Origin: Chthoniobacterales bacterium
GTDB lineage: Bacteria; Verrucomicrobiota; Verrucomicrobiia; Chthoniobacterales; UBA10450
DNA length: 64,000 bases
NCBI GenBank assembly: GCA_003244145.1
Contig: QHBM01000013.1
Coordinates: 31,710 to 95,709, forward strand
Direction: 5' to 3'
A program made the position numbers and the translations under genes. Below, in pieces: positions 41,786-51,370 of the stretch. The notes below the pieces were generated by a model. The model saw nothing but the letters and a program-made list of their open reading frames with translations. It had not been told where the DNA came from and made no database searches. The first letter of the stretch is position 1, and each line of letters opens with the position of its first letter.

Positions 41786-44482
41786 ATGCTCTGGCCGTAC
41801 TCCTCCCTTCTTATTCTCTTCGCTCTGGTTGTTTCGTGCGCTCTTGTCGGTCGGTCGCTTGCGCAATTCCTTCCATTCCGCTGCCGTGGACTCGCTCGTT
41901 TTTATTTAGCCCCGGCTCTAGGTGTTGCCTTCTTCCTCCTGATTAGCGTTCTCTACGGATGGACCGTCGGTCACTGCGCGAGATGGATTGTGCGTGGCAT
42001 ACACTGTGGGGTGGTCTTGACGGCATTATGGTTGGAACGGGACCGGAAGAGCATGATGCGGTACCTCGGTTTTCTCTTCCTGTTTTCGATAGTGGCCACC
42101 TGGCCGATGTTTATTCAACTTTGGAGGTTCGGCGCCTTTCAGACATTCAACGATTCCTATACCTACCTCGCTCATGCCCAGTGGCTGCAGTCCCATAACT
42201 TTCGAGAAATACCGCAGGCGGCTGATTTCCACCCGTTGTGGTCACAAGTGCTGCTTTATCAAGTCCATTCACTCCGTATGGGCGCTTCATTCTTCCTGGC
42301 TTGGGCTCAAGGAGTTTTTGGGGTCTCGTGGTCTTACGAAGTTTATCCCGCCGTCATGGGGCTCGCCGCAGTGGCAGTAGCGCTTGGTCTAGCCGGCGCC
42401 GTGGCAGCTGTGACGCGGACACGTCGTTCCACCGCATTGCTGGTCGGCCTCTCTCTTCCCCTGACTTTGAACGGCTTTGCCTTTGGCATGATCGCAGGAT
42501 TTACCCCCCAAACTTACGGCCTTGTCTTTGCCTTGGTTGGCCTCCTTCTGCTCGGCTTGGCGCTTGAAGGGTGTTGCAGGGATAGATCACCCAAGCGCAA
42601 CTTTATTACTGCTGGTCTGGCGGGTATGGTCCTCGCCGCTTTGATTCACACCTATCCTGAAAACGGCGCGTTCGTGGGAGTGGGTTGCGCAACTGCCTGC
42701 GCTTTTGGCTGGTTCCGCTGCCGAGCAAAATGGTTCGGGATCATGCAAATCGCAGCAATCACGGTAGGTTCTGCCGTGCTTCTGGTGAACCTCCAGTGGG
42801 TACGCGCATACCATTCCGTTCTGATGGAATCCAGCGTTGTTACCGGCTGGGCCGTGCCTTGGACCATCTTTGAGTTCTGGAAACATAGCATTGGTTGGCA
42901 CTCTGGAAGCGGGGATGGGTTCGATGGTCTAACCAACTGGGCTTGGCTGGATACCTCAATGAGCTTGCTCCTGATTGCCGTTGCGATCTTCGGCGTGTTT
43001 GTCATCGTCCGCCGCAGGTCGTCCAGCGTGGTGGCATTTCCCTATCTTGCGGTCCTCGGGTTTCTCGCGGCCGGCTTTCTGTATTTTAGATATATCGTAC
43101 CCTCGCCCTTTGCCGAGCCAGGCATCGGTATGAGTTGGAGCGAATACAAATTGAGCCAACATGCCAGTGGTCCATTTCTCTTGGTTATTGGATGCGCGCT
43201 GGGTTACTGGTCGCGGCGATCCCGCTGGGGATTTCGGCTGGTCACGCTCTGGCTGGCTTTTATTCTAGTCGCGGGCGGCTACATGAATTATGTCAAAGCC
43301 AACGACCGGACCCATTCCCTAAGGGAGGCAACTGGCTCCGATAAGAATCCTTTTTTGAGTTACCTGGCATTGCGACAAGCGGTCTTCCAAAACATAAAGC
43401 CAAGCAAATTGATTTATCTCGATTTGCTGGGTCCGCAGAACAAATCCCGCGAGATGATGACCTACTTCTTAAATGAATGGCGAGTCAGCTCCGACTGGAC
43501 CGACGACGGTTATATTGCCTCGTGGGTATCACCGCCGAATCGGACATTGCCGATCACGAGCGCCGATTGGATTGTTTCGACTTACATGAAACCCAGGGAA
43601 AAGGTCGATCGGCTCTTGCCCTGGTACGTTTTCCAGCGCCCGCAGGGGGGGGTGCAGTTGCGCAATGTGGAACGCGGATATTCTCGCGAAAATGATGCCG
43701 ACAGTTGGTGGCATTGGACGAACAAAGAAATCGTATTCACTTACGATGTGCTGGCTGCTGGGAGCGGTCCCACCAGGATGAAGTTACTGACTCAATACAC
43801 GCCGGCGAATGCGGATACGACCGTAACCTGCCACATCGTCGGACAGGGCGTTGACCGAACTGAAACAATTATGATGCACGGTCCCGGTAAATTCCAATCG
43901 CAACCATTCACGGTGGGACCCGGCGCCCTGACTATTCACTTTTCTACAGAGAGGCCCCCACAAAAATTCGGAAGTGACCCGCGCCTGATGGCTTTTCTCA
44001 TAAGAAACTTGGAGTTGCTGCCGGATTGGGCGCTAGCAAACGGCGAGCAATCTAATTCTAAGTCCGAAGACGAAGCTGACGAGCAGATCGTTCCGCAACT
44101 GCGCAACGTCGAACAAGGATATGATCGCGAAGGCGACGCAACGAACTGGTGGCATTGGACAAGAAAAGAGATCCTTTTTGTTTTTGACGTCCCGGCGGCG
44201 AAGAACTCACAATCGCAGATAATGGTCCAAACTCAATATACCCCGGCAAAAGGAGACGTGAAGGTGACTTGTCGCATTATTGGAAATGGTGTTGATCGAA
44301 CTGAAACAATTCTCATGCACGCTCCTGGCGTCTTCGAGTCACAACCATTTAGCGCCGGGCCTGGCCGACTCACAATCCATTTTTCAACAGATGATCCGCC
44401 GATCAAATACCCGCACGACCCGCGTTCCCTGATTTTTCTCATCAAGAATTTGCAAGTAATGCCAGCTTTCCGTGCGCGGTGA
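41786..44482 (+). CDS. Large GT-C-like membrane protein with two C-terminal beta-domain repeats
   Basis: An 898-residue protein. The first 520 residues hold about a dozen membrane segments and, in the first large loop, FNDSYTYLAHAQWLQ, the acidic-plus-Tyr pattern of GT-C polyprenol-dependent glycosyltransferases. From residue 623 two copies of a domain of about 125 residues follow, starting LRNVERGYSREND and LRNVEQGYDREGD (residue 770), each with WWHWT, TQYTPA, GVDRTET and HFSTE/HFSTD. They should face outside the cytoplasm. The domain recurs in shorter form in the products of 44689, 46568 and 51371. Follows the GtrB-like gene by 117 bases. Confidence 0.82.
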   Translation: MLWPYSSLLILFALVVSCALVGRSLAQFLPFRCRGLARFYLAPALGVAFFLLISVLYGWTVGHCARWIVRGIHCGVVLTALWLERDRKSMMRYLGFLFLFSIVATWPMFIQLWRFGAFQTFNDSYTYLAHAQWLQSHNFREIPQAADFHPLWSQVLLYQVHSLRMGASFFLAWAQGVFGVSWSYEVYPAVMGLAAVAVALGLAGAVAAVTRTRRSTALLVGLSLPLTLNGFAFGMIAGFTPQTYGLVFALVGLLLLGLALEGCCRDRSPKRNFITAGLAGMVLAALIHTYPENGAFVGVGCATACAFGWFRCRAKWFGIMQIAAITVGSAVLLVNLQWVRAYHSVLMESSVVTGWAVPWTIFEFWKHSIGWHSGSGDGFDGLTNWAWLDTSMSLLLIAVAIFGVFVIVRRRSSSVVAFPYLAVLGFLAAGFLYFRYIVPSPFAEPGIGMSWSEYKLSQHASGPFLLVIGCALGYWSRRSRWGFRLVTLWLAFILVAGGYMNYVKANDRTHSLREATGSDKNPFLSYLALRQAVFQNIKPSKLIYLDLLGPQNKSREMMTYFLNEWRVSSDWTDDGYIASWVSPPNRTLPITSADWIVSTYMKPREKVDRLLPWYVFQRPQGGVQLRNVERGYSRENDADSWWHWTNKEIVFTYDVLAAGSGPTRMKLLTQYTPANADTTVTCHIVGQGVDRTETIMMHGPGKFQSQPFTVGPGALTIHFSTERPPQKFGSDPRLMAFLIRNLELLPDWALANGEQSNSKSEDEADEQIVPQLRNVEQGYDREGDATNWWHWTRKEILFVFDVPAAKNSQSQIMVQTQYTPAKGDVKVTCRIIGNGVDRTETILMHAPGVFESQPFSAGPGRLTIHFSTDDPPIKYPHDPRSLIFLIKNLQVMPAFRAR
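43652..44470 (+). repeat. Tandem duplication coding two beta-domain repeats
   Basis: Codons 623-745 and 770-895 of the 41786 gene encode the same domain twice, separated by an acidic linker (EDEADE). Matching blocks are LRNVE, the WWHWT box, the TQYTPA box, GVDRTETI and LTIHFST. Many silent and conservative changes show that the duplication is not recent. Confidence 0.85.
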
Positions 44483-44688
44483 TGTAAGCTCCGCCTAATT
44501 GCGCCTTGCTGAAAACATTGCACCGCCTTTCAACAAGTCCCTTGGACGTGGTTGTTTTGAATGAATAGGGAGATTAAGCCAAAATGCGCAGTTTGGCGGG
44601 CGATTCTCCCGTCGCTTTGTGAAATCAGGCAACGAAGCCACAGTCGGAGCTGGCTCCTTAAGCATCCAATGACGGAAGCCCCTACTAA

Positions 44689-45882
44689 ATGATGAAAGCA
44701 AGCCTCTCCGCAAATGAACAACAACCTGCCTCGCAGATTCCGGATAATTGCGCGTTCTACCAGACGTTATCGCTGCCGGGGGTCGGCGTAGTTAAAGGTT
44801 CTTGGGATTACCGCGAAGGAACAGACGCCTACCTTGGGAACATGGACTTTAAGGGAAAGCAGGTGCTTGATGTCGGCCCGGCGAACGGCTTTTTCTCGTT
44901 TGAGATGGAAAAGAGGGGGGGAAGGGTGGTGGCAATCGACCTCGGCAAGGATGCAAACTGGGACGCCGTGCCTCACCCCGACGTAGACGTCGCATCTCTG
45001 AAGGAGGTTCTCCGCGATAATGTTCGACGCGTGGAAAATGGTTTTTGGTTTGCCCACAAGATTCTACATTCGAAAGTCGATTTACTTTACGGATCAGTTT
45101 ATGAGACGCCAAGTTTGATCGATAACGTGGATGTCGCCCTCATGAGCAATGTCCTTCAACACTTTCGCGATCCATTTCGAGCGGTGGAGCAGGTTTCCAA
45201 AGTGGTGAGTGAAACGATGATTATTACGGAATCGCTCTGGATCGATGACGACACTTTCATTGACAATCCGATGATGCGCTTAATACCTGCCGTAACATCG
45301 CCAAGTTGCACCCATTCCTGGTGGCAGGTTTCGCCGTCTGTCGTGATTGAAATTTTAAAGCTGCTTGGTTATCCTCAGATTAAATGCGGCTTTCACAAGC
45401 AGCAATTCAATGGTGTTCCGGGAGATGAAACGGCGCGGCTCGTTCCCCACTTTACAGTTACGGGGTCGCGCACGATCGGCTACGTTAGTTTTGAGGAGGG
45501 CTGGCATGAGGAGGAGCGTGATGGAAAGTGGGTATGGCATTGGTCCTCCCAAAAAAAGGCCACGCTGTCGATAACAGTGCCAGGCACTGAGCGTCACCGT
45601 GCTCAATTCTCCTTTGGTTTGGCAAGCGCTCTCCGTGAAGGCGTCCAAGTCTACCTGAATGAGTCGCCGGTCTGGCAGGGTCAGGTCACAAGTATTCCTC
45701 AACCCATTTACCTGCAGGGGCTGGAACTCAAACCTGGGGAAAATTCCTTAGAGATACATAGCGCGCGTGAACCGACGCGGGCCTCTCCTAATGATCGCCG
45801 TCGTCTCGGGGTGAAAATATACAATTTCAGTTTGACGACCATCGAGCAGCGCACGTCGTCGAATGTGGGCCACGCGGGCTAA
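44689..45882 (+). CDS. SAM methyltransferase fused to a C-terminal beta domain
   Basis: A 397-residue fusion. Residues 45-260 are a methyltransferase resembling the CmoB/mo5U34 group: VLDVGPANGFFSFEMEKRG, VVAIDLG, VDVALMSNVLQHFRDPF and a conserved TESLWIDD. Residues 265-390 are a strand-rich domain with EEGWHEEER, WVWHWSS, ATLSITV and LKPGENSLEIH, the same pattern (aromatic box, hydrophobic strand, pairs of strands) as the repeats of the 41786 protein. A glycan methyltransferase with its own carbohydrate- or partner-binding domain is a fair guess. Confidence 0.8.
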   Translation: MMKASLSANEQQPASQIPDNCAFYQTLSLPGVGVVKGSWDYREGTDAYLGNMDFKGKQVLDVGPANGFFSFEMEKRGGRVVAIDLGKDANWDAVPHPDVDVASLKEVLRDNVRRVENGFWFAHKILHSKVDLLYGSVYETPSLIDNVDVALMSNVLQHFRDPFRAVEQVSKVVSETMIITESLWIDDDTFIDNPMMRLIPAVTSPSCTHSWWQVSPSVVIEILKLLGYPQIKCGFHKQQFNGVPGDETARLVPHFTVTGSRTIGYVSFEEGWHEEERDGKWVWHWSSQKKATLSITVPGTERHRAQFSFGLASALREGVQVYLNESPVWQGQVTSIPQPIYLQGLELKPGENSLEIHSAREPTRASPNDRRRLGVKIYNFSLTTIEQRTSSNVGHAG

Positions 45883-45901
45883 CAACTTGACTTCTTTTCC
45901 T

Positions 45902-46450
45902 ATGAATATGGGTAGCGTCGTTTTTGTGAAGCTATTCTTGTGCGGCTCTTTTTTGATCCTGACCACATGCGGTCCGAAGCCTCCGGCCCAAATGGTTAAG
46001 GCGGAACGTATCCAGGCTATTACGGCATCGTCTCAAAGTCCAGCGTTCCCGCCAACGCTGCTGTTGGACGGAGTACCGCACGCGGAAAATGCATGGCACA
46101 GCGCCGTGGGATCTCTTTTACCTCAATGGATCCAACTGCAATTCAGACAACCCCTCCGAGTGCGACAATTCGGTCTGCAGGCGCAGTTTAATTCCCCGGG
46201 CAACCCGACCGACAATCTTCGCCGGGCGCCGCGAAAACTGGAGGTGTGGGGATCTGACGATCGGGAGTTCAAAACTTATCAGAATCTAGGGTCATTTGAA
46301 TGCGCCTACGCCGCTCCCGGCGAATGGTGCGAGCGATCAATCTCCGCGACAGGCAAAGCGCACCTCTATTTTCGATTCGTCATTGTGGAAAACGGCGGTG
46401 ACACGGCTTTTGTGACCATTCAAGAGATGAACCTCTTTGCCGAAGACTGA
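45902..46450 (+). CDS. Lipoprotein-like protein with F5/8 type C (discoidin) domain
   Basis: A 182-residue protein. A signal peptide ends at LTTCGPK, a lipobox-like Cys with Thr instead of the usual small residue before it. The mature part has the discoidin pattern: ITASSQSPAFPPTLLLDG, WIQLQFRQPLRVRQFGLQ, APRKLEVWGSDDREFKTY, YFRFVI and TIQEMNLFAED. Such domains bind glycans or membranes. I chose the ATG at 45902, after the stop of the preceding methyltransferase, because it begins the signal peptide. Confidence 0.8.
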   Translation: MNMGSVVFVKLFLCGSFLILTTCGPKPPAQMVKAERIQAITASSQSPAFPPTLLLDGVPHAENAWHSAVGSLLPQWIQLQFRQPLRVRQFGLQAQFNSPGNPTDNLRRAPRKLEVWGSDDREFKTYQNLGSFECAYAAPGEWCERSISATGKAHLYFRFVIVENGGDTAFVTIQEMNLFAED

Positions 46451-46567
46451 GGTGCGACGATACCAATTAGTTGCACACCAACACATGCGTTCTTGAACAC
46501 GCGCGGAGACATCAATTAACCTTCATTACACATGTTCTCGTAGGGGGCGCTAAATCAATTTATCTAT

Positions 46568-47209
46568 ATGCCTATATTTCAGTTCATTGCAGGCCGTCGT
46601 GTATTAAAGCTATTTTCTACTAAGAACGATCTTTCCGTTTGGCTTTTTTTGTCACTGGCGGTCGCAGCATTTACAAACTGCACGAAGGCCGATAATCCAA
46701 TGGCCACCGGTCCTGCCTCCAGCGCCAATGATCAAGCCGCCGCGGCAGCCGGAAACTCCACCATAAACACTAGTTACAACTTGGGAGATGTCGTCCGCTT
46801 TGGGCAGGATGGGGGATCGGAGCGTTTCCGACTGGCTGGTTGGAGCTCGACTGAGAAGGATCTTACCTGGAGCATAGGTAATTCGGCAAAGCTGCTGTTT
46901 ACAATTCAACCCAGCGAGCAGGCCCTCAAATTGCGTATGCGCCTGGCAGCGCTCCAGGGAGTTCCACAACCAGTCGAAGTCTTTGCTAATGCCCAAAAGA
47001 TCGCCGATTGGGAGGTGTGGTTGCGGCAATCGACGTCTGCTGACTTTACCGCTGTTATTCCGGCAGGGATTGTTAAAGACGGCGGATCATTACTCCTGGA
47101 ACTCAAGACGCCGAAAGCGATATCGCCGAAAGCCCTCGGCTACAGTGAGGATCCCCGGGTCCTCGGAGTGATTTGTTACGAGCTTGCCATCACTAGAGGC
47201 GAGCAGTAG
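46568..47209 (+). CDS. Lipoprotein-like protein with the recurrent beta domain
   Basis: A 213-residue protein with a hydrophobic leader (LSVWLFLSLAVAAFTNC) ending in a possible lipobox Cys, an Ala/Ser linker, and a domain from residue 75: VVRFGQDGGSERFRLAGWSSTEKDLTWSIG, LRMRLAAL, PVEVFANAQKIADWEV and DPRVLGVICYELAI. It is a close paralogue of 51371-51958. The G-W-x-x-x-E..W box and the following strands recall the small domain known as DUF7024 in some GT-C membrane proteins. Probably an outer-surface or periplasmic partner of the glycan machinery. Confidence 0.75.
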   Translation: MPIFQFIAGRRVLKLFSTKNDLSVWLFLSLAVAAFTNCTKADNPMATGPASSANDQAAAAAGNSTINTSYNLGDVVRFGQDGGSERFRLAGWSSTEKDLTWSIGNSAKLLFTIQPSEQALKLRMRLAALQGVPQPVEVFANAQKIADWEVWLRQSTSADFTAVIPAGIVKDGGSLLLELKTPKAISPKALGYSEDPRVLGVICYELAITRGEQ

Positions 47210-47554
47210 AAAGATGGCAGATGCAGGAAGCCCTTGTTTCTCTTAAAGGCGCGAACTTCCGTCAACCCTCCATAAGTCGCTTCGCACGCCAGCTTATTTC
47301 TCCTGCTGGCATCCTTAATTGCGCGCCGCGTTTGTATAAAAATTCAACCCCTCGATCCCCCCAGCGCACATCTCGGCCCTCTTTTCGCGCAGTAACCGGG
47401 GTCTAGTCGAACCTTAACAAAACAATCCTAACTCCGTGAGTGCCTATACCAGCAAAAGCATAGCCGCTCGCGAGGGCTCATATTGTAAGGTCTGTTTCAA
47501 ATTCGGCTTCCGTTGACGGGCCATGTCTCTTCCGACTCCATTCATTGCCGGTTG
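47210..47554. other. Intergenic stretch before the second large membrane protein
   Basis: About 345 bases without a supported gene. A short frame at 47221-47406 has no motif. Base composition is AT-richer than in the flanking operons. I see no convincing terminator or repeat. Confidence 0.5.
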
Positions 47555-49702
47555 ATGAAAACTAAACCAAGCCCCGTTGTCCCCCGCTATGACAAATTAG
47601 TATTTTTTGCTCTGATCCTTATCTTAGTCCTCAAATACACACCCTTTTGGACTGGCTATATTCTGCCTTACCACGATTTGATGGTGATGTATCAAGGGTT
47701 CCATTTCTTTTACAGTGGCGCGATGGTTAATCATGAGTTGCCGCAGTGGATGCCCTACGTCACTTACGGTCTACATTCCAGCCTCTATTTTCACATCTAT
47801 TTGTCGCCGTGTTCCTACCTGATCGGGCTCATTGGGTTGGTCCTCAATGTGAAGAATACCATGTTACTCTTCGGCCTATCCCTGTTCCTTCAGGAGCTGA
47901 TTTATGTTACCGGAATATTCCTGCTCAGTCGGCGGAACTTTAAGCATTGCGCGGCTGTGTTGTTTGCTGGTGGGGTTGTGGTGTTGAGCAGTGTGAACAT
48001 GCGCTCCCCTTACCACAATATCGTCATGTTGTATGCCACGCCCTTGATTCTTTATTTCCTGCAATTGTATTTCGAGGAAGCTAAACTCCGTCATCTCTTG
48101 GTCGCGGCCAATATTTCCGTGCTCTCCCTTCTGGGCACAACGGGCTACACGGTGACTCTGCAGTCATTGCCCGTGACCGTGGTTCTCCTTGCGTTGGGAG
48201 CAGCGCATGCCCGTGAATGGCGACGTTACACCAGATATACGGCGAGGGACGTCGCGCTTAGTGTCTTCGGCCTTGTATTGCTCGCAATTTGTTGTGCTGC
48301 CTATTGGAAGTTAGTTTCAGACGTTCAGAGTTTCGTTGTCCAGAATGCTCCAGGAAGAGCACAGGGCTCTTCAATTGTGACCCTGGAAACCTTTCTCTCC
48401 TGGGGCAGATTTCCTGTCGTGTCAGATTTGGTCGATCTTATCAGACCGACGCTTTTCTTTCAGAACTCCGACTACACGATTTATATGGGAATCGTTTGTG
48501 TCCTGTTGTTGATCTATTCTCTCATAACTTTCGCGTACAATCCGAGGAAAATCATTTATTTTTCATGGTTCGCCTGTCTAGGCGTCTTAACGCTATTTTC
48601 GCTCGGAAAAGGCACTCCTGTCGCGGAGTTGCTTTATAACTACTATCCGGCCATGAAGTATTATCGGCACGTAGGATTCGCCATTAACTATGTAATCTTG
48701 TTCGGTCCTCTGTTGGCAGGGTTTGGCCTGGATATGTTGATTCGCAACCTGGCTTCACTAAGGAAACCCCTTCTTGCGCACGTCCTGGTGGGCTTGATCC
48801 TCGTCGCTGCCATCTGGCCTTTGATAATATATCAATCGAGGATTGTTGAGTCGATTCATCGTAACGTGGTCGATCCGGTTAAGCGGTCTTATCCCTCCAA
48901 TTCTGATTTATTCGTGGCTTACAAAGGTAAGTTTCTGCAGCGGAGAACTGCGGATCCGGAGACGGCGCGATCAAAAAATGGCGAAGCAATATTAGCTTGG
49001 CCTAACAGTATGATTTACGCTCTCGCATTCTCATTCGTTGATTGGGATCCGTGTAACTTTATTTATCGTTGGGATATGCTAAACCAATTAGTCGCGGAGC
49101 TTTTGCATATGCTAAATGGAGATAACAATTTGCGGCAGTTTGATAGTCCTGAGTTTATGGAACTGGCGGGATGCGGCTCCGATAAGTTACAGATTTTGAA
49201 AAAGGCGCGAATTGCCCACTCATATAGTGAGGAATCTTATTGGATTCGGGCGGCAAGCCGCGACCCGATATGTACAGTCTTGCTAGATCAAATTGACCCG
49301 GCCGTGCAGCTTCCTCCGCAAACCAGTGCTTGGACGGACCAGAAGATTATCGTTACAAAATTTACCGATAACCGGCTGGAGGCGGAGGTAGAGCTCTCCG
49401 GCGAACATCCCGCCTGGCTGTACTATGCCGATGCTTGGCATCCCCAGTGGAGGGCGACAATTAACGGGAGCCCTGTCCATGTCTACCCGGCGAACCATGC
49501 CTTCAAAGCCGTGATCGTCACGCCGGGAAGAAACCATCTGGTGTTTCAATACGATTCACCGCTTGTCCGGGTAGCGATGTATACGCTGATCTCCTGCAGC
49601 ATCCTGTGGCTCTTGTCTGGCATAGCTGTTTTCGTGAGAACAATGTTTCTTTCGTTCCCGAAGGCGGATAACGGAACGACGCGAGGTGTCTCCCATGATT
49701 AA
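47555..49702 (+). CDS. YfhO-like membrane protein
   Basis: A 715-residue membrane protein with 11-13 hydrophobic segments. The first external loop has YHDLMVMYQGFHFFYSG and PQWMPYVTYGLHSSLYF, typical of YfhO-type proteins. The C-terminal extracytoplasmic domain contains WLYYADAWHPQWRATINGSP, YPANHAFKAVIVTPGRNHLVFQY, a pattern shared with the end of the 16720 protein, and a last membrane span. The frame extends to 47513 but the ATG at 47555 (MKTKPSP) is the better start. Codon use is AT-richer than that of the minus-strand operons. Confidence 0.8.
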   Translation: MKTKPSPVVPRYDKLVFFALILILVLKYTPFWTGYILPYHDLMVMYQGFHFFYSGAMVNHELPQWMPYVTYGLHSSLYFHIYLSPCSYLIGLIGLVLNVKNTMLLFGLSLFLQELIYVTGIFLLSRRNFKHCAAVLFAGGVVVLSSVNMRSPYHNIVMLYATPLILYFLQLYFEEAKLRHLLVAANISVLSLLGTTGYTVTLQSLPVTVVLLALGAAHAREWRRYTRYTARDVALSVFGLVLLAICCAAYWKLVSDVQSFVVQNAPGRAQGSSIVTLETFLSWGRFPVVSDLVDLIRPTLFFQNSDYTIYMGIVCVLLLIYSLITFAYNPRKIIYFSWFACLGVLTLFSLGKGTPVAELLYNYYPAMKYYRHVGFAINYVILFGPLLAGFGLDMLIRNLASLRKPLLAHVLVGLILVAAIWPLIIYQSRIVESIHRNVVDPVKRSYPSNSDLFVAYKGKFLQRRTADPETARSKNGEAILAWPNSMIYALAFSFVDWDPCNFIYRWDMLNQLVAELLHMLNGDNNLRQFDSPEFMELAGCGSDKLQILKKARIAHSYSEESYWIRAASRDPICTVLLDQIDPAVQLPPQTSAWTDQKIIVTKFTDNRLEAEVELSGEHPAWLYYADAWHPQWRATINGSPVHVYPANHAFKAVIVTPGRNHLVFQYDSPLVRVAMYTLISCSILWLLSGIAVFVRTMFLSFPKADNGTTRGVSHD

Positions 49703-50240
49703 ATCAATTATTTTGGCGAGTGGGTGCTCGATGGCATTTTTCCTGACCCACGTTGTAATCTTTTGGTTGCGGACGATAGAAAACAGGTTTTCGCTAATGA
49801 ATAGAATCGCAGGATTTTACCTGCTGGTTTACGTTTGTCTTTTTGTTTGTTTGCCCACAGAGGCTGAATGGTCTGCCAGGGTATTTTCCGGTGCTTCGGT
49901 CCTGCTTCCGCCGCCATATTCGATTTTATCATTTATGGTCGGAATCTTCATTTACGTTATGCTTTACGTTGGATACTTGGAGTTCTACTTCACAGCCGAT
50001 CGTTCGATGACTATCCGTATCTTACGGGAAATTGACTCTCACCGGAACCGAGGCATGTCCACCGAGGAAATCGGCAAGGTTTACGATGTACGCGCGTACT
50101 ACTTTAGACGCTTCGACGAAATGATTGATAGCGGATACTTAAGGCAAGAAGGGGGGGAATATTTTGTCACGAAAAAGGGGACCCGGGTGGCGCGCCTTTA
50201 CACTTTCGTAATCCGGGCATTGCATTTGGAAGGCGGATAA
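49695..50240 (+). CDS. Membrane-anchored winged-helix-like protein
   Basis: A 181-residue protein. The first 115 residues hold three hydrophobic segments (MIKSIILASGCSMAFFL, IAGFYLLVYVCLFVCL, YSILSFMVGIFIYVML). The last 65 residues look like a winged helix: TIRILREIDSHRNRGMSTEEI, RRFDEMIDSGYLRQEGGEYFVTKKG. The family is not known to me. The gene overlaps the YfhO-like gene by eight bases, so the two products probably act together. A GTG at 49686 is an alternative start. Confidence 0.65.
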   Translation: MIKSIILASGCSMAFFLTHVVIFWLRTIENRFSLMNRIAGFYLLVYVCLFVCLPTEAEWSARVFSGASVLLPPPYSILSFMVGIFIYVMLYVGYLEFYFTADRSMTIRILREIDSHRNRGMSTEEIGKVYDVRAYYFRRFDEMIDSGYLRQEGGEYFVTKKGTRVARLYTFVIRALHLEGG

Positions 50241-50279
50241 GCCATTCTTTTGTTCGCATCCGCCAGGGCCTCCTTCGCG

Positions 50280-51230
50280 CTAACCCGGAGCCGACTGAGC
50301 AAGAAACCATTCGTAGGTGTGCGCGATTCCCTGCCGCAAAGAAATGCGAGGTTTCCATCCCAACTGCTGTAGCTTGGAAATGTCCAGAAGTTTGCGCGGA
50401 GTCCCATCCGGTTTGGTGGCATCCCATGCCAGTTTTCCGTGATAGCCCACGACGTCGCAGATCAGTTCCGCCAGTTCGCGGATCGAGATATCTTCACCGC
50501 AGCCGACATTAATAATTTCCGGTGAATCGTAATTCTGGACCAGGTAAAGGCAAGCTTCGGCCAGGTCGTCCACATGAAGGAATTCGCGTCGTACTCGACC
50601 TGAGCCCCAGACAATGATCTTTTCCGCGCCGCTGCATTTGGCCTCGTGCGCTTTTCTAAGCAGAGCGGGCAGAACGTGCGATGATGCCAGGTCGAAATTG
50701 TCGTTGGGGCCATACAGGTTTGTCGGCATGGCGGAAATAAACTTCGCGCCGTACTGACGGGCGTAGGCCTGACAAAGTTTTATTCCGGTGATCTTGGCTA
50801 TCGCATAGGCTTCGTTCGTCGGCTCCAGCGCGCCGGTGAGGAGCGCGCTTTCTGGAATCGGTTGCGTCGCAAACTTGGGATAAATACAGGAGCTGCCGAG
50901 AAAGAGCAGCTTGTCCACGCCGCTCTCATGCGAGGCGCGGATGACATTGTTTTGGATCTGTAGGTTATCGAGGAGAAACTCAACCGGAAAATCATTATTT
51001 GCCTTGATTCCCCCGACGGTCGCGGCGGCAAGCATGACGATTTCAGGACGTTCCTCCGCCATGAAAGCATCGACGTCAGCAGCATCCCGCAGATCAAGTT
51101 CGGAGCGGGCGCGCATTACTAGGTTGGTAAACCCTTTCTCGTTCAGCTTGTGAACAAGGGCACTACCCACGAGCCCGCGATGGCCGGCCACAAATACTTT
51201 CTTTGGTTCATCTATTACGCAGCCGCGCAT
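50280..51230 (-). CDS. fcl: GDP-L-fucose synthase
   Basis: Fcl epimerises and reduces GDP-4-keto-6-deoxymannose to GDP-L-fucose. The 316-residue protein matches closely: VFVAGHRGLVGSAL (NADP motif), LAAATVGGIKANN, FLGSSCIYPKFATQPIPE, the catalytic EAYAIAKITG (YxxxK), MPTNLYGPNDNFD and a C-terminal FLHVDDLAEACLYL. No GDP-mannose 4,6-dehydratase (gmd) is in the window, so its substrate must come from a gene elsewhere. It stands alone on the minus strand within a plus-strand region. Confidence 0.93.
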   Translation of the reverse strand: MRGCVIDEPKKVFVAGHRGLVGSALVHKLNEKGFTNLVMRARSELDLRDAADVDAFMAEERPEIVMLAAATVGGIKANNDFPVEFLLDNLQIQNNVIRASHESGVDKLLFLGSSCIYPKFATQPIPESALLTGALEPTNEAYAIAKITGIKLCQAYARQYGAKFISAMPTNLYGPNDNFDLASSHVLPALLRKAHEAKCSGAEKIIVWGSGRVRREFLHVDDLAEACLYLVQNYDSPEIINVGCGEDISIRELAELICDVVGYHGKLAWDATKPDGTPRKLLDISKLQQLGWKPRISLRQGIAHTYEWFLAQSAPG

Positions 51231-51370
51231 TCCCTACTGTTTTCCCTTTTAATCCGGCATGCAATGATCAGTTATGGCAAAATGACAGACCGTCCGCATT
51301 CTGAATTCTTGAAGTCGAACGCGGAAACGCCCTTGACAGGGCTTCGCACTGGCCATCAATTCGAGAAATT

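Noticed and set aside
49686..49694. GTG start for the membrane-anchored winged-helix protein
   Set aside because: The ATG at 49695 directly precedes the hydrophobic segment; the GTG adds only three residues. Both remain possible, but ATG is preferred.
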